Below, in pieces: positions 35,367 through 46,482 of a stretch of 64,000 bases of DNA; the first letter of the stretch is position 1; every line of letters begins with the position of its first letter. A program made the position numbers and the translations under genes. Under the pieces are notes generated by a model. The model was not told the DNA's origin and made no database searches. It worked only from the letters and a program-made list of their open reading frames with translations. The DNA is from Grifola frondosa (lineage: Eukaryota; Basidiomycota; Agaricomycetes; Polyporales; Grifolaceae): positions 124,001-188,000 of the forward strand of contig LUGG01000015.1 in NCBI GenBank assembly GCA_001683735.1, given 5' to 3'.

Positions 35367-36224
35367 GTGGTCAATCCTTCGCATTCTCTGATCGTCCATG
35401 TGGGCGAACCTGCTCCAGCGCGGGCCGGGAGCGGGAACTGAAGCCGGGGATGTCAATTGGTGCCGAAGAAATGCCATACGTTCATGGTGGATGGGAAAGA
35501 TGAGTACGTCGGAAGATCCTAAAATGAAGACCGTCCCGCCTGACCGTTGTCTTGGCGCTATAAGGAGAAATAAGATGTAGTCGAAGCCACGTCCCGGCTA
35601 CGACGCTATAGAAAGATGACGACGCTGGCATGTCTGTCACGTACACTAGCTTCCCAATCTTGTGTCAGAGTCGATCCAATGACTTCCATACAAAACCTTT
35701 GGCTTCGAACTTCAGATGGTTTAAGATGCTGTCAAGGTGAGATTCCCTCTTAAAATCGTATTACAAGCATAGAGTATTTACGTACTCCTGTCCTCATGGA
35801 ATTTCTGGCATATCTGTCGGGTTGCGTTGAGGACAAAGTCACTTCAACTTCTTTCCACGATATGTCGGCTCCCGTTCTTCATCGCCTGGAAGTTCGTGAG
35901 CATCATATACAACTTCGAGGGAGTCCTGGAAGTATCTCCGTAGTACACAAAGGATTTTCAAGGTTCAGACGAACCATGATATCCATATTTTGAGTCGTTT
36001 TGAACCACTTAAGGCTACTGATGGCAGGCGGTATATAAACGTTGTACGTGACATCGAACCGTGTGATAAAATGTGACAGACAGATTCGTGACAATTGTGA
36101 CTCGGAGGGACCAGTAGCGCCGAACATCAGTTGTTTTCACCTTTTTCCTGCTACATATTCTGTCTGCGAGCCGTGCAAAAGCTTTTGCTTTCAGTTGGGC
36201 ACTTCTGGTTAAATCCTGACTCCT
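35367..36224. other. Intergenic
   Basis: No gene recognised. This is the divergent upstream region of the GH28 gene (minus) and the membrane-protein gene at 36225 (plus). Confidence 0.4.
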
Positions 36225-37055
36225 ATGCAGAGTTTACTCCGTCAACTGAGATCCTTGCGGCTGTTCAGGCGTCCCACTGAGAACTTGAAGGCACAAGGCG
36301 TAGAGTCGCTCAAGGACGTCGCGCCGCTATATGAATGCAGGCCGCCATGGTGGGGACGGTGGACCTACTTCGTGGTAGGCGCAGATCTCGTCATGACGTT
36401 CGTCTTGATTGCTTATATTCTTTGTGTCCAAAGTCTCTGATACCTCGTTAGTGCGACGGCCTGCGAGCTGACCTGGAATCACTACACAAAATGGGTAGAA
36501 GACGAATCTCCCTCCGGGAAGGGAACGTCGGCCGATGACACTTCGCAGGTCATGGGCCATTACGAGCTTCGCCCGCTGTGGCAGCGAGGATCTTTTGCAA
36601 TTGGGCAGCTCGTCTTGGGTCTCAGCATCGCCGTGCTACTCATGGGTGGCCGCTCGCGCATTGTGCACAAAATGTACATTCTTCCCCCCGCTGCGCCCGC
36701 CAAGCCTACTGCTTCACTCCGTTCCGAAGAATTAGCCACGCGAGCAGACGCGCGACGGCTCGTCGTACGCTCTCCCTACCACTTCGATACCCAAGGAAGG
36801 GTGTTTCCACTGCGGGACGTGACCCTTAGCATGGGCAAGAATGACACAGACATGTCGCTTCAGGCGAAGAACATAAGGGGGGAGTTTTGGCTGGGTTTGC
36901 AGAGCGCTACGGTTGAAGGCAAGAAGCTGTCATTACGGGATGCCAAAGAACGGCTTTTCACGATATGGTACGGCGAGAAGAGAGCGAAGAGGGCGATGCT
37001 AGATATGACGTGTGTTAGTGGACCTGTCCTTGGGGCTGGATCCGGAAAGCAATAA
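36225..37055 (+). CDS. Two-segment membrane protein, probably mitochondrial
   Basis: Exons 36225-36397 and 36452-37055, intron 36398-36451 (GTTCGT...GTTAG, phase 2); 258 aa. The N-terminus is basic and lacks acidic residues at first (MQSLLRQLRSLRLFRRPTEN), as in mitochondrial presequences. There are two hydrophobic segments: YFVVGADLVMTATACEL (across the intron) and SFAIGQLVLGLSIAVLLMG; the second is followed by RSRIVHKMYILPP. A soluble tail with DAKERLFTIWYGEK follows. The arrangement is loosely like TMEM223/TMEM186-type inner-membrane proteins, but I cannot confirm that. Function unknown. Confidence 0.62.
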
Positions 37056-37187
37056 TGGAGTGTCCCCCTACTCCCCGAAATGGCTTTCTATGCCACAGCG
37101 AGACCTGATGCCTCAGTAATTGGTTAGTCATGTCTGCGGTACATTCGCACTGTGGCCAACTAGGGTCGTGGAAATACGATCATTACA

Positions 37188-37900
37188 TTATGTTCCAGCC
37201 TTGTCGCGTCTTTCTAACACCTCTTCCTCGCGCTCTAATTCTTTCTCTAGAAACTCCACCCTCCCTTTGTCTGAGAACTGTGGGATATCCCATTCATATA
37301 GCCGAAATGGACTTCTCCCTTGAGTTCCTCACCAAGACCCTGCCCTCCGAAAAAGTACGTGATCGTACACGTTTGAGAGTCATCGGTGTAGTGGAGATCC
37401 CATTCCCCAGGTCCAATCTTTCACGTCGTCAGGTATCCGGAACAATATCCAGCTGCTATCTTGCATCAGTACTATACGGTACATATACTTCATATTGTAA
37501 AACCCATTCTTTGAGCTAATATATCACTCCCGATTGCCCGTGTGGCAATTTCTTTGAGCCCCGGCCAATACAGCCCGATGATGGCATAAGCGAACGGGCC
37601 ACTCCAGTGCCCAGATGCGGAACTCGTCAAGAATCGGGCGGCCGATTTTCACCTGACGAATTTCTCCCGTATCGAATGGTTCTAGTTTGGGGCTTGATCT
37701 CCGCGCGGGACTCTGCGAAGGCACAGGAGGCGATGCATGTCGAGCAGCCTGCGCTGCGCAGGCATAAGTCTTGCGGAGGCGATGAGCTCCCGCCACTTCT
37801 TACTGACATTGCGCGCGGCGATAAGAGATTGAATAGGCAGGTGCGAAAATACATTGAGCACCAGCTCGTTTGGAATGTCTTCGATTGTACGACGTGCCAT
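37188..37900 (-). pseudogene. F-box gene with several frame breaks
   Basis: Starts at ATG 37900 with a clear F-box (IEDIPNELVLNVFSHLPIQS, then AARNVSKKWRELI). The protein then moves through at least three frames: an LEPFDTGEIRQVKIG part ending FRIWALEWP, an AIIGLYWPGLKEIATRAIG part, and a C-terminal LYEWDIPQFSDKG followed by a charged helix ending RRDKAGT at TAA 37190-37188. The order matches a basidiomycete F-box protein type, so the pieces belong together. At least one real intron is needed near 37290-37350, but not all breaks can be splices. It is either a decaying gene or several consensus errors. F-box proteins are substrate receptors of SCF ubiquitin ligases. Confidence 0.6.
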
Positions 37901-39412
37901 GGCTCGAGTCTCGAGATGAAAATGACCTGCTCACTACACGTCAATAGAAAGATGAACTCCCATATGTTATAATTACCTCTGCAGACTGTATAGAGCGGCA
38001 AGTTTGGATACGGCCGGAGATAAAGTCAGTGCTACTTAATTGCGATCGATTTGGGTCGCCCGTGCGGAACAAATAATGACAAATTCTATAATTGGAAAAC
38101 CTTTGGAAAATCTGATTTAAGTCGTCATCCAGCATTATCCAACATTAATGCATACGTATCATCAAAAATTTCGGTGGTATATTCCACTAGCGTATAGAGC
38201 TTGAGATAAATATATATGTCTGTGTACTTGGCCATAGCACATATTATGGATGTCACGGTCACGGCAGCGATCGATCAGCCATTGAGTGACAGTACTTATT
38301 CTTTTCTGCACTCTCGCAGTGAACTTGAATATCATCTCTCTTGAGCTCGACGCTTTTTCAAATGTGGCTATGGCTGAGTTTTTGTTTTTAGGGACATCGT
38401 GGAAAGAAAATAACGTTAGATAACAAGGGACGGTAGAAACTTCTGAAGGACCACATGCTCCAACTATTCATTCTGTTGTTGTCAACACCCAACTCGCTGA
38501 TGGATAAGATACCCAAATGATGGATGTAGCATAGTAAGTGTCTTCCGCAATATTGATTATTAACGTCTATGGGCTAATTATCAATCAGTTCGGCGTTCCT
38601 TTGTAGGTCTATAATTTGCCGTGGGTTTGTGATCATACACTGATAACGGGCCCGACCACAACCCGCACTACATCTTTGTCATTCGTGTCTCCGGCGGAGA
38701 GCTTTACATCCGTAATTAAGAAGCTCAGTGTCTGCAGAACCCCGCCAATAAACGCTCTAAGAGCTACGCTGATTCATGGCCGAGATGGCCGAGAAGACCG
38801 AGGAAGATGAACCCGCGCAGACCCGCGCAGACCCGCGCAGTAAAAATACCCACCGCGTACCTCGAGGCCCATAAGTGTCTAGTGCCGAACTATCAATCCA
38901 GGTACATCACATATCAAGGGTGTTTGTGATCTCAGAATTTTTGAACAAATTTCGCTCAAAATACTTGGATACCGAAACAAATCATAAATGCGAGTCAGTG
39001 ACCTTTGATGTACTTATGCCACAGTAATTAAGATGGGGGAGTAACGAAAGCGTCCCATGTACGTTGTTCAAATATCTTTGATATAAAAATTATGCTGTAA
39101 TCAAATCGAATATCAAAATGACGCTTTAACTCAGTTAATCTCGCCTTGCAAGCAATCCGATTATTATATCCAGATACGATGTCAACGTTAACTTGGTTGT
39201 GGCACTAGGAAGGCGGAAGATCGATTACGAGATCTCGGGTGATTCGGACTGACGACATTGTTGATACAGACAGCGACAAGTCATCCGACTCTATTCTCCG
39301 TGATCAATATTGTTAACCACACGAGGCAGGCACGAGTGAAAGTGTTCCCGCGCGGGTACAAAAGACTATAACTTTAATCTTTGACCTGACCCAATGTCCT
39401 TACATAGCTGAA
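37901..39412. other. Intergenic, AT-rich
   Basis: No supported gene. It contains the short tandem repeat at 38811-38840. A small frame at 38616-38810 includes a protein-like FVSPAESFTSVIKKLSV but has no partner exon. Confidence 0.4.
38811..38840. repeat. Three exact tandem copies of a 10-bp unit
   Basis: ACCCGCGCAG repeated three times without change in an otherwise AT-rich intergenic stretch. Short GC-rich tandem; no function evident. Confidence 0.9.
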
Positions 39413-41116
39413 ATGTCTGCAGCGCAACCTGATAACATTCCTGTCGACATTGTTCCTCTCATCCTCGAGCAACTGGTCGATCGGCGAGATCTTCACAACT
39501 GTGCACAACTTTGCAAATCTTTTAATCGTGCAGCGACACCGATTTTGTACCGTTGCCTCGATTCTCGAATACGGATTGACCACAAGAGACTACAGGTGCG
39601 CATATATGCACTTTTCTTTGTATTCAAGATTATAACACTGCATACAGCGCTCGACAGTTTTACACCCATGCAGGACGCTGCTAAGGAGGCCAGAATATGC
39701 AAAATACGTGCGATACGTCACGGAAATCGGTTCGTCTCTCGTCTCATTTCTTTCTGCGCCGGATTCGTCACGTTATAACACCTAATGTCCAGGTGCTGTG
39801 GGATTCAATCGTCCCGACCTGATGGCAGACTGTTGCAAAGCGCTCTGTTTGTGCACCAACCTTCGAGGGTTCACCTGGTGCGACGACAGGGCCGACGGTA
39901 CGGATGAGAACCGCAACTTCCTCGCCTATCTCGAAATTCTGCAGGAGCTCCCCGTGCAGGAGCTGACGATCCGCACGTTCCTCGGACTCAGCGAGACGAT
40001 CTGGGCGAAAGCTGCAGGAGTTCACGCGCCTCCGTAAGATAGCGATCTGGTGTATGGAGGGCCAGCCACGCATTCTGCAGGGCTGGTCGGAGAAGCTCGG
40101 TGAAAGCCTCACGCACCTCGAACTGGGCGTCAGTTGCCTTTCCCGCCAGCATCCACATTGTACGTCCTGTTAATATCCGTTCTCGTGTGCAGCGCTGTGC
40201 AGGCGTACCTGCCTCAATCCTCGTTGCAGTCCTCTCGTACCTCCCGCGTCTCAAGGCGCTTCGTCTCAAGGGCGCCCCGAGCACCGCCATCCTCGAGATC
40301 CTCACGTTCCTCCCGGACCTCGTCATGCTCGACACGGAGTACTTTGGGACGGGGTTGTCGCTCTACGCGGACGAGCCGCTCGCGTCCCTGAAGGAGCTCA
40401 CCGTACGCACGAGCTCGGTGCACGCGGAAGGCTTTCAGCAGTTGTGGTCATGGATTCGGCGGCTGACCCCGCGTCCGTCCCTGGAATCATTCACGCTGAA
40501 CGCGTTCTCAACGCAGGGCGAGGCGATGATTCCGCGGCGGTTCCTGCTCGACATGGCTGCAACGCATGAGCATACGCTCAGGCACTTCCGCGCTGATTCG
40601 ACGCAGCTCACGCTTGATGATATCGACTGCATATCCACGATCTTCCCGATGCTCGAATCGCTGTCGTGCTCGACTACGTGGAACCCAGATCCGGTACGTG
40701 TGCACTGACTGCATCTTGTTGGGCGCGAGACTGTTCGTAACTCATCTGATTCGTGGAAAAAGGAACGGTATGGGGTGGCCGTCGCACGTGCGAACAACCT
40801 GCGTGAGCTCCGGTTGAACATAGACCGTGTACGAATGAATATACATCATTACATGCCGCCTACCGACGGGCGCGACTTGGTACTTGCACCGGAGCACGCG
40901 CGAAACATGATGTTGCGCGAAAAATCTCGCCTCAGAGTAGTCGGTATCGGGTCAGTTGTATACACGGTGAGCCTCCAGCACTGCTGGCGGTGTTCTCATT
41001 CGCTAACATTTCTTGCATATTGGAAGGGCCTGTGGGTCCAAAAATACATGGATGACGGCAGCAAAGAACTGGAATTTGTTGTCGTTCAAGACGTCGTAAA
41101 CGACCCCTGGATATAA
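39413..41116 (+). CDS. F-box / leucine-rich-repeat-like protein
   Basis: Exons 39413-39595, 39674-39729, 39793-40128, 40193-40693, 40763-40966 and 41027-41116; about 455 aa. The N-terminus is an F-box-like motif (IPVDIVPLILEQLVDRRDLH, CAQLCKSFNRAATPILYRCL); the body has LRR-like strands (LQEFTRLRKIAIW, LTHLELGRCAGVP, LPRLKALRLKG, LKELTVRTSS, MLESLSCS). The end is QDVVNDPWI. Two single-base breaks are visible: an extra base at the start of exon 2 (near 39674) and one extra A at 40008-40010; removing both gives a length divisible by three. Likely substrate receptor of an SCF ubiquitin ligase (family knowledge); target unknown. Confidence 0.82.
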
Positions 41117-41469
41117 AGGGCCGTGCACGATTAAATTTGCTCTACGGCGGGATATCATCCAATCGCAACCCGAAGCTCTTGAAAAGAGCGCCATATGCAT
41201 CGAATTTCTTCCGTAGTGTGGCAGATTTGGTTCCCATCACTTGCATTGCCTGATTTTTGGATTTCGGTCTTGACCAAGAGCTACTTTGATGTCCAATACC
41301 AGTGTATGTGAGTCATAGACAGTAGACGGTGCTATGCAAATTCGATGATGTACAGATGTTAACGACTCACAAGAGCGAACCGATATAGTACTTATAGAGC
41401 AGTTACAAAAATCAACAAGAACGTTCGATGAGAGCGCGCGACGTACGTCCCAAGAGCTCATGATGCGGT
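41117..41469. other. Convergent intergenic region
   Basis: Short gap between two genes that end towards each other (F-box/LRR plus, LSM4 minus). Nothing beyond likely 3' UTRs is seen. Confidence 0.4.
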
Positions 41470-42178
41470 TCACATGCCTCTTCCTCTGCCCCTCCCTCCA
41501 CGCATGGGTGCGCCGCGTATTGCTCCGCGTCCTCCTACAATTGTCAGATAGTCAGATACACGTTAAAATGCGAGAATATGACAGAGATCTCACCTCGTGG
41601 GGGCATGCCTCGTCCTGATAGAAAGCGTTGTCATTCATATGAGTTAAATCGCGCTGACAGCGATGTTGAACATACCTCTGCTCATTCCTCCACTGACATG
41701 AGCGCCTCTTGCACTCCTGCCAGCCTCCCTCGCCCGATTCTGCTCCTCCTTTACAGCATCCAGTAGCGTATCTGGTACGCGCAGATATTTGATCTACGTG
41801 CCGTCATGAGTCTCAGCGTAACCCAGTCTTACGACAGAGAGAATGACACGCACCGTACTCCCACGAATGTAGCACTCCTTCAGTTTCCAGAACCTGTCGC
41901 CGTCAGCGTTCGTCTGATACACTTCCCTCAGTGTGATGTTCATGAAATTGTCGCAGTTGATCAGATGCCCGTTGAATGTCTCGCCATTCTTCAGCTCAAC
42001 TAACTGAGCAGCGTCAAAGGCAGAATATGACCCTTCTAGTTTAGCCAAAGCATGACGCAGGAGACATCAGAGGAAGGCTCACCATGGGTTTATTTTGCGC
42101 GGCATTCAGTAGAGACAAAGGTAACTGCGAGAGATATTGAAAAGCAGGTTGAAGTCATACAAAAAGAATGCATACCAT
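41470..42178 (-). CDS. LSM4: LSm4, U6 snRNA-associated Sm-like protein
   Basis: Subunit of the Lsm2-8 ring that binds U6 snRNA and of the cytoplasmic Lsm1-7 ring in mRNA decay. Six exons: 42178-42176, 42124-42083, 42003-41854, 41793-41676, 41614-41594 and 41534-41470; 132 aa. The first coding exon is the ATG alone; the intron begins immediately after it. Sm motif 1 is [14 protein letters not shown] and [15 protein letters not shown]; Sm motif 2 is [17 protein letters not shown]. The tail is a short RGG-type region ([15 protein letters not shown], ending GRGRGRGM), typical of LSm4. All splice phases fit and the length matches the family. Confidence 0.95.
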
Positions 42179-42745
42179 TATACAAGTCGTAGCGTCTGGA
42201 TGTGCTATCTACGTAGAATGGTGGCGGTTCGAAGTCAAGGCCGTGTGGCTGGCGCGCTGTGCCTCAATCTTACCTCTTGCAACGACCACCATGTCCTAAG
42301 ATTACTCTGCGCTTCACATTGATGATGGATTCTTTCGCTGGGTTTCATATACGCTTTCATAATCCTATTCCATATTTCCCGACGTCCTCTCTGTCACTAG
42401 CTTGCTATAGTACAAAATTTTCCATGTCTTCAAGCGCCGCTGCATGGCGGTCAACTTTGTCCATCCATACCTTTCCAGCTCCTGTCATCATGTTGTGGTT
42501 CTCCAAGTCGCATGACTGCAGAGCGCAGCATGAGTTGGACAGGTTTGATCCCCCCAGCTTAGACGATATCGGCGCAGCATCTCTCGCAGTATCCGCAGTC
42601 CTACCGCTCGAAGACCCATGTGCCGTTATGGGAGACCGCCCAGGTCGGATAAATCATCTATTTAATCTACTGTTTCTAGCGCACAAACCTTGACCTTCAT
42701 CCCACACTACAACAGTGTGTGGTCAAGCACGCACGACTGTTAGCC
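42179..42745. other. Divergent promoter region
   Basis: About 570 bp between LSM4 (minus) and a DUF7330-like gene (plus). A 144-codon open frame at 42259-42693 has no domain-like content. No clear TATA element. Confidence 0.4.
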
Positions 42746-44426
42746 ATGATTCTCCCTGACGATGCTCCGAGCTCGCCCGCCAAACTCCAGGCTGAGCGCA
42801 CACTACGCCAGGAGGCGGACGATGCCATAGCACCGCCTCCCGCATACCCAGGATGCCAGTCGTATCAGCGCGGTAGCCCCACTGTCTATATGGAACCTAG
42901 TGGTTCGCTATTATCACCAGCACCCGCGGCTCTGGGGCGAGCTGAGCCGGCCTGGAGGAGATTTCTGAAAGCTTCTGGAGTCGCATTCCTCATTTGGTTC
43001 ATTTTCGTTCTTTTCATAAGGAGTATCCTTGAATGGACACGGTGGGATCGACATGGTGACAGGGTGAGTCACGAACGCTGATTTCGCTCGAGACTGTCCC
43101 TTGAGTCGTGTGCTTGTGTGCAGTGGTTCCTTATTGATCCGGTTCACCAGGATGTCAACGACCTGTTCGGCTGGCCCAGAAAGGACGATGGGAGGATCGA
43201 ACGATGCGTGAAAGCCATCAATATGTGGGATCATCCGTCCATATCTCTCAACCTGCCGCTTTCTGCGGATGTGTTGTATCTGTTCTCGAGGGGGGCGCTA
43301 TCTCAAGGAGAAGTGATCATCCTCCAAGGTCCACCGAATGCGAACCCTAATATGATCAAAGTTGAAGTGAACGTGGAGTATGCTACGATAGAGGCCATGC
43401 AGAGTGCTACAGTATGCGTGCTGGAACGTAGCCCAGGCGAGAAAGGTATTGGGTTGTTGGTACGAGAATTCAATCATATTTGTGTACTTTGATTCTGAGG
43501 ATGACAATGTTCTAGACACCTGCTCATTGGCTACCCCACAATGAGCTTAAATTCTTGGTCACAGTAGAAATCCCTCCTTCGCGCGACGGTTCGCCTCTTC
43601 GCATTCCTGCCTTTGAGACCAATCTCCCTTCGTTCGCCCATATTATTTCCGATTTGAAAGACAAAGTAGTATTTGATTCGCTTTCCCTCTCATCCTCCGA
43701 CAAACCCATCGTATCCGAGGTACTTAAACATTTATCACCATGCTCAAATTTATACTTACATGTGACATCACAGCGAGTGGACGTGCATCGGGCGAACATC
43801 AAGACGTCGAACAACCCAATTGTCGGGACCTTCCGTGCATCCCGATCCTTGTCGCTGATCACATCAAATGCGCAAATCAGCGCGAACGTTAGTCTGTATA
43901 GTGATAACGACGAAAACAACAACAATTCCTCTCAGCTAATCATGAAGACATCTAACGGGTTAGCTCCAGCCTCACACTATCTCATTACCTCCTCTGATTT
44001 ATTGGCAGACCAATCACATCATCCATTAACCTGATATCGACAACCATGGATGAAAGCGGTGGAGATTTCGAGGTCACCGCGCAGACACACAATAGCTACC
44101 TTACCATCGATTTCCCGAAGACGCCGCTCAATTCCTTCCTCAAGCTTGACGCAGAAACGTCGAACTCGCCCGCGACAGTGCACCTGAATCCGGCGTACGA
44201 AGGTGGATTCAAGCTTGAGACATCGAACACGGCCCCGACGGTGCATCGCGATGTCAAAATAGCGGATCCGTCTGGGAGGGATCGCTCGCGAGTGTTTGCG
44301 ATGTCCCAGGTCAAACGGGTTGTGAAAGGGGAGGTGACATGGAGTAATGGGGAGGACAGGGATGGAAAGAAGATGGGCGAGGTGAATGTGAAGTCATGCA
44401 ATGCAGGGGTGGCTTTGTATTTGTGA
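42746..44426 (+). CDS. DUF7330-like membrane protein, copy 2
   Basis: Exons 42746-43063, 43124-43459, 43516-43719, 43774-43958 and 44009-44426; 486 aa, no frame break. The N-terminal cytoplasmic-type region is Pro/Ala-rich (IAPPPAYPGCQSYQ), followed by one membrane helix (GVAFLIWFIFVLFIRSIL) and a beta-rich domain: ISLNLPLSADVLYLFSRGAL, IKTSNNPIVGTFRAS, LITSNAQISANVSLY, MKTSNGPITSSINL and LDAETSNSPATVHLNP, ending KSCNAGVALYL. The repeated TSN-P/A turns are the family hallmark. The paralogue lies at 31254-32774 on the opposite strand. Probably a single-pass surface or endomembrane protein of unknown role. Confidence 0.8.
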
Positions 44427-44881
44427 CGGATTTTGGAGATTGCATAGCATCCAAGTGAGTCGCGCTTCATTGTCCGTGTTGTATTGTTCTCATCTGTCCA
44501 TCCTCTCAGCTGTATTAATTATTTCTATCTGTGTTCCGTGGATATCTCGATCTCCGACCGCATAATTTTTGGTGGTCTTGGCGATTTGAGATGGGCCCAA
44601 CATTGTTACGATACCCAGACATCTTGGAATTTCGGTGTAGACACACCAAGATCTTGTACTATCAGCTTGTCGGGTTGTAAATTGGACAAAAATCCTTAGT
44701 CCTGAATGACATGCAGGGATGAGTGATGCAAATCAATATTATTTGGAGTTCACCGAGCCACCAATGTTAATTGTGGCAAGTGTGGCGACAATATGGGCGC
44801 TTAAGTGATAGTAGAAATCTAATCTAATCCTTGGCTTCATTCGATCAACCACCATCTCGAACTCCTCTCCAAATCAATATT
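44427..44881. other. Intergenic
   Basis: No gene seen; holds the 3' UTR of the upstream gene and the promoter region of DPH5. Confidence 0.4.
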
Positions 44882-45980
44882 ATGTTTTACATCATCGGTT
44901 TAGGACTATGCGATGAGAAGGACATTACTGTCCGAGGGTTAGAGGTATCTTCATATTCTATTCGTCACGAAAAATACTGACGAATCGATACAGGCTGTCA
45001 AATCATCCACGCGAGTTTATCTTGAGGCGTACACCAGCATGTTGATGGTGCAGAAGGAGAAGCTGGTTCGTCAATGTTATTTGCATGACGGAATATATGA
45101 ATCTAACCGCTAATGCAAGGAAGCATTATACGGGAAGACCCTGATTCTTGCTGACCGCGACATGGTCGAGACGGAAAGCGATGAGATTCTCCGGAACGCT
45201 GACACAGAGGATGTATCCTTACTTGTTGTGGGGGATCCATTTGGGTGCGGATGGCTTCTATCGCTGTTTGATGTCCAGCACTGACAATCATACTATTACT
45301 AGAGCAACAACGCACACGGATATAATTTTGCGCGCACGCTCACTCAAAATTCCGACTCAAGTCATCCATAACGCCTCAATCATGAACGCCGTTGGCGCTT
45401 GCGGACTCCAATTGTACAACTTTGGGCAAACGGTTTCTCTCGTCTTTTTCACCGAGACATGGAAACCGGACAGTTTCTATGACCGCATTAAAGAAAATGC
45501 AGATCTGGGCATGCACACCCTCGTGCTGCTTGACATCAAAGTAAAGGAGCAAAGCGAAGAGAACCTGGCCAGGCGAGTTGCAACCACGAGATATCATGTC
45601 ATAACAATGTCTGACCTAACTTCGTATCTAGAGGGAGAAAAGTCTATGAGCCGCCCCGATATATGTCGATAACTCAAGCGGTCTCGCAACTGGCTGAAAT
45701 TGAAGAGATGCGGCAAGGTGGCATTTTGCGACCTAACGAATCGCTCGCCATTGCAATGTCAAGAGTTGGCGGTGGGGAAGGGCGCGAGCGTATCGTCTCT
45801 GGCACGCTTGCAGAGCTACTCACGCAGCCAGAAGAAGCGTTTGGCGAGCCTTTGCATAGTCTGGTGATAGTAGGACGGCGACTACACCATCTCGAAGTCG
45901 AGTATGCGGAAAATTTTGCCGTTGATCGGAGCACATGGAGGGATGTTGCACATCGTATATACGGATGTGCCCTAGAGTAA
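44882..45980 (+). CDS. DPH5: Diphthine methyl ester synthase
   Basis: SAM-dependent methyltransferase that makes the diphthine methyl ester intermediate on the modified histidine of elongation factor 2. Five exons: 44882-44944, 44994-45065, 45120-45244, 45303-45572 and 45632-45980; 292 aa, near the family's usual length. Family stretches: [20 protein letters not shown] at the start, [64 protein letters not shown] and [14 protein letters not shown]. The fourth intron (45573-45631) has a GC donor (AG|GCGAGT), the well-known minor GC-AG class; a GT reading is not possible in frame. No frame break. Confidence 0.95.
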
Positions 45981-46482
45981 AGGATCCACTGAGGATGTGG
46001 ATGTGTTCACTCATTCTAGCCGTCGCTATTCAGTATCCCTGTGGCTTCAGTTGTGGTTTAAATTTCAATAACGGCTGCACAAAGCAGCAAAACTTCCCAG
46101 ACTTCATTCAAGACTTAAAATCTGATAAACAATGCGTGTTGTCCGTATTCTTTACGACAACGCGTTTCTTTACTCGTCCTGGAGGCCTTTTTTAATTTTA
46201 ATTTTAATTTTATTCCCGCGTCGATCGACTGGCACCGAGCCTGGTGTAACTTCGCGTAGATTTTGAGATAGCCTACCGGCGAGCGTCCGATAATTCATAG
46301 CGCTGGCAACGAACATCTGCAGTACTTGAAATATATCGTGAGTCACCGCTATCTACTTTCTGACTCGTCTGACTCAGTATATAGAGGGCTGCAGTGTTAG
46401 ACGCGCTCATCAGAGCAATCGACAACCCATCGTCTCTGCAATATTTCACTGTCTGCAACATATCTTGTCTGATAACAAACCT
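45981..46482. other. Intergenic with a short AT-rich tandem
   Basis: Contains repeats of a TTTTAA-like unit at about 46190-46213, perhaps near the DPH5 3' end, and the AsnRS promoter region. No gene seen. Confidence 0.45.

Noticed and set aside
38811..38840. Tandem 10-bp unit as a possible CRISPR-like array
   Set aside because: Units are directly adjacent with no spacers and the genome is eukaryotic.
46190..46213. TTTTAA-type repeats as a transposon tail
   Set aside because: Too short, no target duplication and no element next to it; likely UTR sequence.
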